A model generated the notes under the pieces. The model searched no databases. It saw nothing but the letters and a program-made list of their open reading frames with translations, and was not told the origin of the DNA. From positions 165,001-229,000 of the forward strand of contig CAUYUJ010003880.1 of assembly GCA_963575745.1 (NCBI GenBank): a stretch of 64,000 nt of DNA. The letters run 5' to 3'. Made by a program: the position numbers and the translations under genes. This document shows positions 52,255 through 63,755 of the stretch, piece by piece. The stretch is from Prorocentrum cordatum. Lineage: Eukaryota; Sar; Dinophyceae; Prorocentrales; Prorocentraceae. Numbering within the stretch: position 1 is the first letter of the stretch; every line of letters starts with the position of its first letter.

Positions 52255-54300
52255 AGCGCCCCAGAAGGCGCACGTACGAAAAATACACGTTTTACGAAGA
52301 GAACGGGCGATTTTATACAGCGAGAGGCCCTCCAGGGGCGCATAGTGAAAGCCTCGTGGGGCGTCTTGGGGGGCCTCTGCAGCCGTCGGGCGGCCGTCGT
52401 CAGCGTTTTGGATCGCTCTTGGACCGTCGAGGACCATGTGGAGCTCTCGTCGAGGCCGCTCGGACCGCTCCTGGAGCGCTCTCGGGGCCGTTTTCGGAGC
52501 CCTTTTGGGCCGTCTTGGACGTGTGTTTGCGCGTCTTGGGGCCCTCGAGAGCTCTGTGGGAACCCTCTCGGGGGCGTCTTGGGCCGTCTGGGAGCGGGTT
52601 TGGGTGGCTCTGGGGCCGTCCAGGAGCGGGGGACACCCCAAAAGGCGCACGTGTGAAACAATATACGTTTGACGAAGGAAACGGAGGATTTTTTGCGTCT
52701 AGAGGCCCTCTGTGGGCGCATCGTGGATGCTTCTTGGGGCGTCTTGGGGGCTTCTTCAGCCGTTTGGAGGCCGTCGTCAGCGTTTTTGATCGCCCTTGGA
52801 CGGTCGAGGACCATTTGGAGCTCTCTTCGAGGCCACTCGGACCGCTCCTGGAGCGCTCTCGGAGCCGTTTTCGGAGCCCTTTTTGGGCCGTCTTGGACGT
52901 GTGTTGGCGCGTCTTGGGGCCCTCGAGGGCTATGTACGGACCCTCTTGGAGGCGTCTTGGACCGTCTGGGAGCGGGTTTGGGGGGCTCTGGGGCCGTGCA
53001 GGAGCGGGGGTCACCCTCAAAGGCGCACGTGTGAAACAATATACGTTTTACGAAGGAAACAAACGATTTTTTGCGTCTAGAGGGCCTCTTGGGGGGAATC
53101 TTGGATGCCTGTGGGGGCGTCTGGGGAGGCCTCGTGAGCCGTCGGGAGGTCGTCGTCGATGTTTCTGATCGCTCTTGGACCGTCTGGGACCATGTGGAGC
53201 TTCGGGGAGGCAACTCGGAGCGCTCCTGGAACGCTCTTGGGGCCGTTTTCGGAGCCCTCTTGGGCCGTCTTGGACGCCTGTTGGCCCATCTTGGGCCCTC
53301 TAGGGGTCTGTGGGGGACCCTCTGCGAGGCTTCTGGGGCCGTCTGGGAGCGGGTTTGGGAGCCTCTTGGGCCGACGGGGAACATCGGAAAGATCCAAAGC
53401 TGAATTTTTTAAAATCAGCATTTCACAATGGGAATGGCCCAATTTTGGCGTCTAGGGACCCTTGTGGAACGCATCTCGGAGGCCCTCGGGGGAGCTCGTG
53501 GGGACCTCTCCTGCCGTCGAGGACGCCTCGTGGCCCGTCTTCGGCAAACTTGGACGTCTTGGAGCGCTCGTGGGGCGTCCCAAATCCATTTCGAAGCCAC
53601 CAGACGCGTCCCTACACGAATTTCACGTGTTTTTTTTTTTCCACGTTTTTCGTCACCCCCAAAAGCGCACGTGTGAACAAATTTACGTTTTACGAAGGAA
53701 ACAAACGATTTTTTGCGTCTAGAGGGCCTCTTGGGGGGAATCTTGGATGCCTGTGGGGGCGTCTGGGGAGGCCTCGTGAGCCGTCGGGAGGTCGTCGTCG
53801 ATGTTTCTGATCGCTCTTGGACCGTCTGGGACCATGTGGAGCTTCGGGGAAGCAACTCGGAGCGCTCCTGGAACGCTTTTGGGGCCGTTTTCGGAGCCCT
53901 CTTGGGCCGTCTTGGACGCCTGTTGGCCCATCTTGGGCCCTCTAGGGGTCTGTGGGGGACCCTCTGCGAGGCTTCTGGGGCCGTCTGGGAGCGGGTTTGG
54001 GAGCCTCTTGGGCCGTCGGGGAGCATCGGAAAGATCCAAAGCTGAATTTTTTAAAATGTACATTTCACGAAGGGAATGGCCCAATTTTGGCGTCTAGGGA
54101 CCCTTGTGGAACGCATCTCGGAGGCCCTCGGGGGAGCTCGTGGGGACCTCTTCTGCCGTCGAGGACGCCTCGTGGCCCGTCTTCGGGCAAACTTGGACGT
54201 CTTGGAGCGCTCGTGGGGCGTCCCAAACCCATTTCGAGGCCACCAGACGCGTCCCTACACGAATTTCACGTGTTTTTCCACGTTTTTCGGGAGCGGATGA
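52255..54300 (-). repeat. Higher-order tandem repeat: 375-bp monomers and a 642-bp duplication
   Basis: Monomers start with AAGGCGCACGTGTGAAAC and TATACGTTTTACGAAGG at about 52262, 52638, 53019 and 53661, and contain GACCATGTGGAGCT and CGTTTTCGGAGCCC. The last two monomers are each followed by a second segment (CTGAATTTTTTAAAAT to CACGTGTTTTTCC...) so that 53019-53660 and 53661-54300 are two nearly identical 642-bp units. The body is built of CTTGG-type words, linking it to the dispersed repeat in reverse orientation. Confidence 0.9.
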
Positions 54301-54579
54301 GACCTCCGGGGGGTTCCGGCCCGTCCGGCCGGACCCCCCCCCCCCCTCCAAATGGACCGGACCGGGCTCCCGGGGGAGGGGTTTGGGGAGGGGGAACATC
54401 TCACACGCCGATGAACCCCAAAGGGTCGGCGGATTTACCCCCTGAAACCCGAGGGAGACGGCATACATTCCACCGTGTGGGGGGGGGGGTAGATCGCTCA
54501 GTGGGACGAGGGCCACGCCAGTGGGGATGATGGTCGGTCAAACGATATCCAGTTTTGAGGTCAGCTGCGCGCAGTTGAT

Positions 54580-55060
54580 CTTAGCGGCCCGACGGGCGGC
54601 TGAGAAAGTTTCCCGGTCACACCAGGGCTCTGAGAGAAGCCCAACGGGGCCTCGAGAGTAGACCAGAGGGGTCCCAAGAGGACCCCAGGAGGGCCCCCCA
54701 AAGGCCACCAGGCTGGCACCCAAGAGGGGCTCGTGGGTGCCATTGTCGGGGTGCCATGTTCGGGTCCGCTTGGAGTGTTGTTGGGTCCCTCCCGGGCTAC
54801 TCTTGGGCTTCTTCTGGACACGGATGGGGTCTTTGAGAGGGCTGCAAGACGCCTCGAAGATGGTTCCAAGAGGGCCAACAAGCTGCTCTTGGGCTTCTTT
54901 GGGGCTCCTCAGAAGATTCCGAAAGGCAGAGAAGTCCAAGAGCGCCTCAAGAGCGCCTTCTGACAGTGGCACCCACAGGGCCCTCTTGGGTGCCACTGCT
55001 GGGGTGCTCTCTGGTAGCTTTCTTGGAGCCCTCCCGAGACGTCTGGGAGTCCAGCACGAT
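54580..55060. repeat. CCAAGAGG/CTCTTGG mixed repeat block
   Basis: Units in both orientations. GGTGCCATTGTCGGGGTGCC (about 54737) and GGTGCCACTGCTGGGGTGC (about 54989) are a local duplicate 250 bp apart. Confidence 0.6.
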
Positions 55061-55117
55061 CGTGACGTTACCTGTGGGTGGGGGCGGCCGAGGCCGGTAA
55101 CGGCCGCTCCCGCGAAG

Positions 55118-55625
55118 CATGACAATTAGCCTGACGAATGACCCAACCGTATGCATTTGTGAGTACCGCAATTGTGAATCTCGCATTCGGTGGTGTTGCC
55201 TATGGGGCCACGAAGCGGGTGAGAGGTGTGCCGAAATGGGGCGGCGGTGTGCTGCAACATTTCCCACTGTGGGCTTAGGTGGAGCTCACTATGGGACCAC
55301 GAAAAGTGTGAGGGCTGTGCCGAAGTTGGGCGGCGGTGCCATGCGAACTTTCTCACTGTGGCCTCAGGTGGATCGCGCATCGTGTGAGGGGTGTGCCGAA
55401 ATGTGGTGGCGGTGCCATACGATCTTTTCCATTGTTGCCTCCGATGGAGCTCCCGATGGGGCCACAAAACGTCTGAGGGGTGTGCCGACATGGTAGACTG
55501 ATGCGGGGGGCAGAGGCAAGGAGGGGGAGGAGGAGGGAGGAGGGGGAGGAAGGCGGGAGGAGGTGAGAGGACGCGCGGCGCTGTTTCTTCATGACGAGGA
55601 CCCAACACCACAGGGTGGTTGGGAA
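55118..55625. repeat. Satellite-bearing element, copy 2
   Basis: The left flank GACCCAACCGTATGCATTTG and GAGTACCGCAATTGTGAAT, then three to four units (TATGGGGCCACGAAGCGGGT; GAGGGGTGTGCCGAAATG), then a G-rich run and the right flank GGACCCAACACCACAGGG and TGGTTGGGAAAAAA. Same architecture as 14484-16600 but with far fewer units. Confidence 0.85.
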
Positions 55626-55716
55626 AAAAGGCTCTGGTATGGGTCGCCGCACGGTTTTGGGACTCGGGTCGTTTTCCGAGGACGTCTCGAGCGGCCTGAG
55701 CCTCAGGGTCCCAAGA

Positions 55717-55786
55717 CCGTGCGGTGACGGACCGCGCGGTGAGGTCGCCGGGGTTTCCGAGGTCACCACGCGGTCCGTCACCACAC
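55717..55786. repeat. Inverted repeat with 26-nt arms
   Basis: CCGTGCGGTGACGGACCGCG (from 55717) pairs with CGCGGTCCGTCACCACACGG (to 55786) with two C/T differences and an 18-nt loop. Confidence 0.75.
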
Positions 55787-56940
55787 GGCGCTGGGCGCTG
55801 GGCCTCCCAATTCTCGGCCCCTTCTTCTCGGCAGTTCATTTATTGGCTTCTCCTCCTCCTCTTTCTCCTCCTCCTCCTCCTCCTTCTCCTCCTCCTCCTC
55901 CTCCTCCTCCCGCCGGCGGTTCATCTATTGGGGCCCGAGGTTTGGGGCCCTACGGATGGGATGGGATCCCAGGTCGACTGCCGCTCTGGGTCGGGACTCT
56001 TTTGGCGCTCCTCGCTCCCCGTCCCCTTTCCTTTCCTCCCTTCCTTTGGAGTCGGCTGGGGGTCTGGGGTGGCCTAGCATTGTTCCTGGCGAGCAGGAAG
56101 GGGGGAATCGAGGTTCAAGGTCCTGGGTTCGAGACGGTTTTTGCCTTCTCCGGCTTCTGGGAGCCGTTTTCGGGTCCCGAGACCGTCAAACACAGATCCG
56201 GGATGACAATTTGCACCAGATGGACCCGGGGAGGAGTCTGGGAACAGTTTTTGTGCGGATTTGCCCTTACCCCTTCTTGACACATTCTCTGGGGGTCCAT
56301 CAAGTTCAGACCTCCTGGCGGTCTCCAACCCTTCCCTTCCTTTGCTCTTCTCCTTCTCCCCTTCGCTTGAATCTGCAAGGGTTCAAAACGATTTCACTAG
56401 GCCTTGCGGCGGTGCCTGACTGACCTACAGAGGCCTCCGTCGGAAATTCAAGTTCACCAGGTCCGTCTTGCGGACATTGAACGCTTGGTGCCATGAGGCC
56501 CCGCCAGTGAGAGGAGGGGGCTGGGGCGAGGGTGGGGGCATCTGTTCACTGGCCTCTGCATTCAGCCTTATGGCGTGTAGTCTCTTGACAGGGGACCCTG
56601 GATCACCACTTGTTGTCATGCGACAGTGGTGCTAGGCCCCCCCGTCACTAGACTTTTTAGTTTTTGGAGCCTGCGCGCGACCCGTAACCCAGCGGTGGAT
56701 GTCCGCCAGGCCCCGACAATGCCGTCTGGCACTCGAATCATCTTTGATTTGGTTGAGCCAGTTCGAGCTCCAGCAACCTTGAAGCTGGGATGCCTCCGGC
56801 GTGAATGCGACGTGGTGTGATAGGGAATCGCACGAAAGCGCAACCATGCGCGAACATCACGTAGCACGTACCGCAGGATCAATTGCACACGTCATTTGCA
56901 AGTTTTGTGTTGTTCGGTAGCCTGCGTGGCATCTATATAG
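55787..56940. other. Mostly unique sequence, no supported gene
   Basis: Contains a CCT tract at 55850-55915. 55930-56620 is of ordinary composition, but frames are short and lack recognisable motifs; 56640-56900 likewise. No RNA gene was recognised. Confidence 0.4.
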
Positions 56941-57035
56941 ATGTGTATATATACACATGTATATTCGCATATACATATGTGCATATGTACACACACATAT
57001 ATCTATATATATATATATATATATATTTATAAATA
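56935..57035. repeat. TATA/CATATG microsatellite
   Basis: ATATAC/CATATG and (TA)n units. A CAGGGGGTCCTGGGGCCCCC word with AAAGTGCACTGATT (57045-57076) recurs at 58646-58685. Confidence 0.9.
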
Positions 57036-57252
57036 CATACTGAGCAGGGGGTCCTGGGGCCCCCAAAGTGCACTGATTGTAGTGGCCTTCGGCCAGTGCC
57101 GCCGATCCGGGTCGCTCGGGGTTATTCTCCAGACGCAGAAATTATGGGCGCACACTCAAACGCACACACACAGTCACACCACTTAACCTGCGCCGCAGAC
57201 ATGCGCACACAGCATCACCCACACACACATACTAGTTGGGAAACGCTCCTGT

Positions 57253-57300
57253 AGTACTAGTAGTAGTATTAGTAGTAGTAGTAGTAGTAGTAGTAGTAGC

Positions 57301-57338
<38 letters not shown>

Positions 57339-57385
57339 TAGTAGTAGTAGTAGTGGTTGTGGTAGTAGTGGTAGTAGTAGTAGAG
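57253..57385. repeat. (AGT)n trinucleotide array
   Basis: Same unit as the 950-bp array at 18561-19510. Confidence 0.97.
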
Positions 57386-57439
57386 GCCTCGTTCCGCGGC
57401 TTCTCTCGACTTCCCGCGGTCTCTCTCAAGTTTCGAGCA

Positions 57440-57715
57440 CGCGGTGAGTTTCACGATATATGTGTGTGTATGTACGCGTGCATGCATGTATGCATGCATT
57501 GATCATGTGTGCCTGTGTGTAGGTACGTATGTATGTATGTATGCTTGTGCGCGTATGTATGTATTTAGTTTGTATGTATGTTTGTATGTGTGTATGATAA
57601 TATGTGTGTATGTGTGTGAATGTAAGTATGTATGTCTGGAAGATTGTTTTTCTATGTATGCAAATGTGTTTAAATGTAGGTATGTATGCATGTGTGTATG
57701 GATGTGCGTTTGAAG
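57440..57715. repeat. Degenerate TGTATG microsatellite
   Basis: GTATGTATGTATG with many substitutions. Confidence 0.9.
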
Positions 57716-57879
57716 AGCGAGGATGTTTCAAAGAAGAGGCACTCGGTGACGCGATCGTTGAGGGATAGGAGTGAGGTCGCAGAGGAGGAGGAGGAGAATG
57801 AGGAAGAGGCGATAACTTGAAGGAAAACGATGAGACGGAGGACATCCTGCCGGTGGCGCCCTGGGCGGTGCCGCGGAAG

Positions 57880-58440
57880 AAACCGGGGGCCTGCCGGAGG
57901 CAGTCTGGAGGCCTCTGGGGAGCTGTTTTGGGGCCTCTTGGAACCTCTTTTGGGCCTCTTGTGGGCTTCTTGGGGCCCCTTGGGGGTCTCTTGGGGCCTC
58001 CTGGGGGCCTCTTGGGGCGGAAAGCTCGGTTCTTTCGGTTCGTGGTCCCCCTCTTGGGCCCCTCTTGGGGCTCTCTTGGGGCCTTCTTGGGCTGTCCAGA
58101 GGCCCTCTTGGGCCGTCTTGGGGCCCTCTTGGGCCGTCTTGGGGCTCTCTTGGGCCGTGTTGGAAGCATCGTGGGCCGTCTTGGGACGGACTTGGGGGCC
58201 TCTTGGGCCGTCTTCGAGCGTCGGACGCCCGAAAAGGCAAGAACGCTAAAAACCCTGAGAAAACCAATGAAAATCAACGATTCTGGCCTCTTGGGGCCCT
58301 CTTGGGAGGCCTCTTGGAAGCTTCTTGGGGCGTCTTGGAGACACCTTGGGCCGTCTGGAGGCCATCTCGGGCGTCTTGGAGCGATTTTTCGGCGACTCGG
58401 GGCCCTCTTGGAACCCCTTGGGGGTCTCTTGGGCCCCCCC
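57880..58440 (-). repeat. Dispersed CCAAGAGG element, reverse orientation
   Basis: CTCTTGGGGCC units. The second core in reverse (GCGGAAAGCTCGGTTCTTTC) lies near 58016, and the first core in reverse (TTCGAGCGTCGGACGCCCG) near 58211. The following 58440-58610 is poly-C-rich. Confidence 0.8.
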
Positions 58441-58689
58441 CCTCCTCCAAAGCGCCGGAAAAAGCGGAGCATGGCGCCCCCCCCCCCCCTATCTTCCACT
58501 CCCCCGGAGCGGCCCCGGGGTTCGCCGGAAACTCGCACCCCCCCCCCCCCCCCCACCCCCCCTTCCCCGGCAGAGCCACCCCGGCGACCCCCCCAGAGGC
58601 TGAAGCTCAGCCTCGAGGCTGTAGCTGAGACTCCTTGAAACTCACACGCCGGACAGGGGGTCCTGGGGCCCCCAAAGTGCACTGATTTG

Positions 58690-59280
58690 CCTTCCGGCCG
58701 TTTCGGGCCCAGCGAGGGGCGCCAAACACCGTCAAAAGGGGGCCGAGAGACGTCCAAGAAGGCACCAAGATGGCCCAAGAGCGCCCCAAGAGAGCCCAAG
58801 ACCGCACAAGAGCGTTGTACCCAAGAGGGTTTCAAGTCGGCCCAGATGCCCTCAAAAGGACTTCCACGAGGCATTCAAGAGGCGAACAAGTATGTTGTTC
58901 TTGCTGACTGGGTTTAAGGTTGTTCGTGTTCTCGAGGTTTCGTGCTTCCCACGGTCCACGAGGCCCCAGCAATCAGCTCAAGATGGCCTGATAGGCAACC
59001 GAAGAGTGCGCCACAACGGCGCAAGAGAGTCCCAAGACGGCCCAAGAGTGCCCCAAGCCGGCCCAAGAGGCGCCCACGATCGCCCAAGAGGGCCCCAAGA
59101 CGGTTTTAAGACGGCCCCAGGAGGGGCCCAAGAGGGGGAACACGAACCGACAATTCGAGCCTTCCACCCCAAGACGCTGCCAGGAGGCCCCAAGAGGCCC
59201 CAAACAGAGCCCAAGAGGCCCCCTAGATGCCCCCTAGAGGCCCAACGAGGCCCCAAAGGGGGCCCGAAAGACGCTCCACG
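58690..59280 (+). repeat. Dispersed CCAAGAGG element, forward orientation
   Basis: First core near 58920-58985 (diverged), second core CGACAATTCGAGCCTTCCAC near 59149. It ends immediately before the spliced-leader sequence. Confidence 0.75.
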
Positions 59281-59284
59281 AGTA

Positions 59285-59306
59285 TCCGTAGCCATTTTGG
59301 CTCAAG
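59285..59306 (+). ncRNA. Dinoflagellate spliced-leader sequence (SL RNA gene or relic)
   Basis: All 22 bases match the dinoflagellate spliced leader: T, CCGTAGCCATT, then TTGGCTCAAG. The next bases are GTGG, so the donor GT of an SL RNA intron is in place; a reinserted trans-spliced mRNA would instead continue into its exon with no requirement for GT. The SL itself contains the ATTTTGG Sm-like site. It is a single copy at the edge of a repeat block with no 5S or other SL copy nearby, so a mobile or relic copy is also possible. The transcript end is not determined. Confidence 0.8.
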
Positions 59307-59840
59307 GTGGCTCTGATTGCAGCGCGCAAGCGCTCATCATAGTTGCCCACCATCACCATACAGACCCTGCGACCAGGCCTCTGGGACAGGAGGCGACCCA
59401 CTTTTCCAAAACTCCCCCCTCCCCCCGCGGTGCCCACTGTGTCCCTCGGGGTCCGGGACTCATTGCGGGCCTTCGGGGGGCTTTCGGAGGACCCGAAGGC
59501 GCTGAGATAACCCCAAGATCGCCGCAAGACATCCCCAAAAAGCGTCCAAATCGGCCCAAGAAGCCCGCAGGATCGCCCCAAGACGTCCCACAGAGCCCTC
59601 CAAGACGGCCTCAGTAGGCGCCTGTGGATCCCAGTGCGCTCTGAGACAGTCCAAGAGGCCCACAAGACACTCCACTCCGCACCCCTGCCCGCTCCTCCCA
59701 GATCGTTCCCATTCCAGGCAAGTTTGCGCGAGGCGGTCGCGTCTCTGGCCGCGAAATCCTGCCAGTTAATACCTACATGTACGACCACCCTTCGGGTGAT
59801 ACGGAGGTGTGTGGTGAAGGGGGCAGGAAGGGGGGGCCAA
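59307..59840. other. Downstream of the leader, no gene
   Basis: The hairpin word GCGCGCAAGCGC lies 16 bases past the leader. 59500-59660 contains CCAAGACG repeat words. No coding frame is supported. Confidence 0.4.
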
Positions 59841-60050
59841 CTGGAGCTACAACATAGCATTGCATCGCACAGCAGAGCATGGCATTGCATAGCATCGCAC
59901 AGCGCAGCATATAATAGCATGGCGTAGCATAGCGTAGCATAGCATAGCATAGCATCGCATATAATAGCGTACCATCGCATCACACAGTATGGCGTAGCAT
60001 AGCATAGCGTAGCGTAGCATAGCATCGTATCGCATATACATAGAACGGCG
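59840..60050. repeat. Degenerate TAGCA pentamer repeat
   Basis: AGCATAGCATCGCAT and GCGTAGCATAGCAT variants over 200 bp. The related words GCATTGC/GCATTG occur again at 63395-63490. Confidence 0.9.
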
Positions 60051-60289
60051 CACCGGGCCCGGTGGCCAAGGGCCGGAACCTCGACCGCAAATGTGGACCC
60101 CAGGGCCCGGCCGGGCCCGTCTCTGGGAAGCCTAAAATCGCCCCGGGGAGCCCTCAGACGGCAATCCCGGCGGCCCCAGACGGTCTCGAGACACCCCCAA
60201 GACGCCGTCCAGGGGTCTTTGGCGACACACGATGCCTTTTAAACTGCCCCGGAGGCCCCCTAGACAACCCAAGAGGCCTTCAAGATGCC

Positions 60290-60735
60290 GCCCAAGAACG
60301 CCCCGAGAGGGCAAATCGTTGATTTTCATTGTTTTTGTTCAATGTTATGTTTGCATTCTCGCTGTTTCGTGTTTCCAGCGCTGAAGCACCGCCCAAGAGG
60401 CTCCCAAAACCGCTCCAAGACGGCCCAAGAGGCCCCCAAGAGGGCCCCAAGACGGCCCAAGAGGGCCCCGAGACGGCTCCAGAGCCGCCCAAGACGGCGC
60501 AAGAGGGTCCCAAGAAGGCCCCAAGAGGGGCCCAAGAGAGGGAACGCGAACTGAAAAATCAAGCTTTCCTCCCCAACATGCCCCCAAGAGGCCCCAAGAG
60601 GCCCCCAGGAAGTCCCCAAGAGGCCCCAAGAGGCCCCCAAGAGGCCCCAAGAGGCCCCCAAGAAACCCAAAACAGGCTCGAAGAGAGCCCCGAGACGGCC
60701 CAAGAGCCGCATCGCGCTATCCTTCAAGCTAGCTA
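60290..60735 (+). repeat. Dispersed CCAAGAGG element, forward orientation
   Basis: First core near 60345-60395 (TTTCCAGCGCTGAAGCACCG), second core GAACTGAAAAATCAAGCTTT near 60549; ends at the GAA-loop hairpin. Confidence 0.8.
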
Positions 60736-60770
60736 GAACTTGAGCGCGCGCGAAGCGCGAGCGATGGTTC
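60736..60770. repeat. GAA-loop hairpin, copy 1
   Basis: Starts GAACTTGAGCGCGCGCGAAG, ends GATGGTTC; the GCGCGC/GCGCG arms flank a central GAA. A second, better-paired copy lies at 63755-63796. Confidence 0.7.
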
Positions 60771-60884
60771 TTTATACGGCACCCAATACGGCCTCGGCCC
60801 TCTTCACAGAACTATGTATCCGCGCCCCCCAGCCCACGACGCCTCGTCTCAAAACGCATCTGCGCTCCAGGGTCCACGATCATG

Positions 60885-61500
60885 TGTAAAGCACCATGGG
60901 TCCGCGCTTCCGAAGCCACGATCCCTAGCCTAAGAAATAATACATTATACAACGCCACTGATGCCACGTTTCCGAATAACGAACCATGGATCCGCGCTTC
61001 TGAGGCCACGAGCACTTGTAACAACCCACATGTCCACCACTTCCGTAAGTTCCTGGGATGCCCAGCGGAGTGACGCCCCTCGGGGACCCGAAAGGGACCC
61101 CGCCAGGTCCGCAGATGTCGCCGCTTTTGTAAGCTCCTGGGAGGTCCAGCCGAGTGACGTCCCACGCGAGCCCAGAAAAGGGACCTCGCCCTCCCTGGGG
61201 GCTGCCAACTGCGCAACTGCACTGCCTGGGTGCTGCCACCTGCGCAGCTGATCGCCACTTTCGTGAGCTCCTGAGGGGCCGAGCGCTGTGACGTCCTACG
61301 GAGCCCCACGTGGGACCCCGCCCTGCCTGGGTGCTGCCAACTGCGCAACAGGCACCACTTTCGTGAGCTACTCGGAGCCTCATCGGAGCGACGTCTTAGC
61401 AGGACCTAAATGAGACACCTGCCTGCTTGGGCTCTGCCCACTGCGCAACTGTCACCACTTTCGTCAGCTGCTGGGAGATCCAGCGGAACACTGGCAACCG
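60885..61500. repeat. Tandem repeat, about 110-bp unit, about five copies
   Basis: Units contain CACCACTTTCGTGAGCTCCT, a CAGCGGAGTGACGTCC-like word, GACCCCGCC, and TGGGTGCTGCCAACTGCGCA. Copies begin near 61034, 61125, 61253, 61349 and 61454. A different pair, ATGGGTCCGCGCTTCCGAAG at 60895 and ATGGATCCGCGCTTCTGAGG at 60987, precedes them. The minus-strand frame across it is repeat-derived. Confidence 0.85.
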
Positions 61501-61559
61501 CGCAACTGTCACTATTTTCTTGAGCCCCTGGAAGACATGGTCGAAGTACGCCCCACGCG

Positions 61560-62090
61560 GAGGCAAGTGAGCCTCGCCTCGGGCCAAAACGATCGCCCCA
61601 ACACGGCCCAAGAGACCCCCCAGAGGGCGCCAAGACGGTCCCAAGGCAGTCCTAGAGGCAGCGGAGAAGGCCCGAACGGCCTCCCAAATTCCAGAGTGCT
61701 GGAGCCCGGGCCCATGGCCGGCACACCCTCCAGGATTCAGCTTTTTTTGTTCTCTCTGTTGCCCCCCCCCCCCCCCCCTCCGGCCCTCCTTCTCCCCCAC
61801 CTTCCAGAGCCTCCTGGGCCTCCCCCCGGCCACCCTGGCCGCCCAAAATAAGCTTCCATGGGGATATGAATAGGTGACGTAAGCGACGAAAGCGGCGCAA
61901 TACGGCCCAAGACGCCCCGAGATGGCTTCAAGCTGGCCGAAGAGATTCCAAGAGGCCTCCGAGACGCCCCAGGAAGGCTCTAAGATGCTCCCCAAGAGGG
62001 CACCGGATGGCCAAAACTAACAAATTCCCATTGGAAAGTTTATATATTCAGCATATTTGGTTGCCAGGTCATCACAGCCCCCAGGATGGC
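61560..62090. other. Mixed repeat fragments, no gene
   Basis: CCAAGACGG words at 61605-61660 and 61890-61960, and a C run at 61760-61778. Confidence 0.5.
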
Positions 62091-62450
62091 TCAAGAGGCC
62101 ACGAAGATCACCCTAAGACAGCTCAAAATGCACCAAGGAGAGCTCCAAGACGGCCCAAGAGAGCCCCAAGACGGTCGAAGAGGCGCCCAGGACGGCCCAA
62201 GATGGCCCCACGAGGGGCCAAAGAAAGGGAACTCCAGCTCACATGTCGAGCCCTCCGGCCCAAATTGACTTCCAAGACCGCCAGCAGGCTCCCAAGAGGT
62301 CCGAAGGAGGTTTCAAGAGGCCCCCAAACAGCCCTCAAGAGGCCCCAAGAGGCTCCAAAACTGGCTCCAGGGGTCGCCCGAGAGTCATGCCAGGAGACCC
62401 GAACGGGTATCCAAGAAGCCTCTGACCCACAACCCAGGCACGGTGGCAGT
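62090..62450 (+). repeat. Dispersed CCAAGAGG element with terminal-looking end
   Basis: Second-core remnant near 62230. It ends with GCCTCTGACCCACAACCCAG and GCACGGTGGCAG (62413-62449), matching 2425-2461, which suggests a shared element boundary. Confidence 0.7.
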
Positions 62451-63755
62451 ACGAGCCGCGAGCGGACAGCACGCCACCCTGCAGTCTGGTCGGGTTTGCT
62501 TCTCCTTCACGGGCGCTCGGCGTCACGCTAGCTTGGGGGGACGAGGACCGAGGAACTTGGTTTTGGCCGGCGGGCCATTTTCATGGCCTGTCGCCCGGCA
62601 GCGGGGCGGGCCATTTGTAGCCCGCCCGGTCGCCCACGACATATCGCCCGCGGTCAAGTGGGGGAGGCCTGGGGGCGCTCAAGATTGAAGCTTTGGTGTC
62701 CCGAGGCGCACACCCCCGCCGCGAGACGCGGTCAAGGTTGGGTCCTGGGGGGGTTCAATGTTGAAGCCACAGTGTCCCAAGGCGCCCCCGCGCGATCTGT
62801 GTGAGGGGCGTGCCGAGATTGACGGGGCGATGCTATGTGATCCGCGTGGTTGGTATTTTTCACCTCGAGTTCAAATCATGTACGGGTCATTACTTCCGTC
62901 AAGGGCTGCGGCTTGCTGGAGCCTGGGGTGCGCTTCTTGCCGCCGCCACCGTCGCGGTGCCTCCGCTGCCTCCGTTTCGCCGCGGGCGTCCAGTGCGAGC
63001 TTGGTGCCGCGCGCGCCAGGCTCCACCCCTGCCAGGCCAACAAGAGGCTTCTTGTTGTCCGCTTCGGGATTTCCGTGCGGCACCCTTGACGCCATTCTTG
63101 GGGCTGCTCGTGAGCCTTCACGTCTTGCATTTCGGGCTGAGGGGGCGTTGCTTTGGGTCCTCTCGTTCTGACGCCATCGTCTGGCTTTCTTGGAGCGCAT
63201 CTTGGATCCCTCCTGTGCCCCGCTTGGGCCCCCCTTGGAGGCCCTTGGAGCCTCTCTCGGAGAGCTCACTCACTGTTCTTGGGTGCCCTTGGGCCCTGTC
63301 TTGGGCTCCCCTTGGGGTGCTCTAGGCCTTTTTCTAGGGCGGCTCGTCCCTGGGATACCTGAGTTCCTGGAATCAGGTTCGGTCGTCTGCACGATTTTGC
63401 ATGATGTTGCATTGTGCTCTGCGTGAGCATTGCTCTACGTTGCTTTTCTTTGCCTTGCGTTGTATGTCATTGTATTGCTGTGCATGTGTTCTGATAAATT
63501 GTGTTTGTAACGATTCGGGCCGCACTAGACCCGCATATGATTTGATTCCATTCCAATGCATTGCGCTGCCCTGCCGTTTTGGTCACCATTGCTGTCAATG
63601 GTGTGCATATCTTCGCATTGAATATTATGGAAAAAGGTCCTTGTTGGCAATGCGTATCCGTTGTGCCCGCGTTACAGATGCGGTACCCCATGATCCACCC
63701 ATGTATAGGTAACTACTTCAGTGACTACGTGAACTTGCCAAGGGCTCGGGCTGAC
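62450..63755. other. Largely unique, no supported gene
   Basis: A stray satellite-like word TGTGAGGGGCGTGCCGAGAT lies at 62798. 63160-63330 is reverse-orientation CTTGG repeat, and 63395-63490 is TTGCATTG-rich. The longest frames have repeat-like or no coding character. Confidence 0.45.

Noticed and set aside
51351-53384. 677-codon minus-strand frame
   Set aside because: Runs through the CCT array and the 375-bp tandem repeat; the sequence mirrors the repeat units.
56640-56900. Possible snRNA or rRNA fragment
   Set aside because: I tried to match conserved U2, U5, U6 and 5S words and found none.
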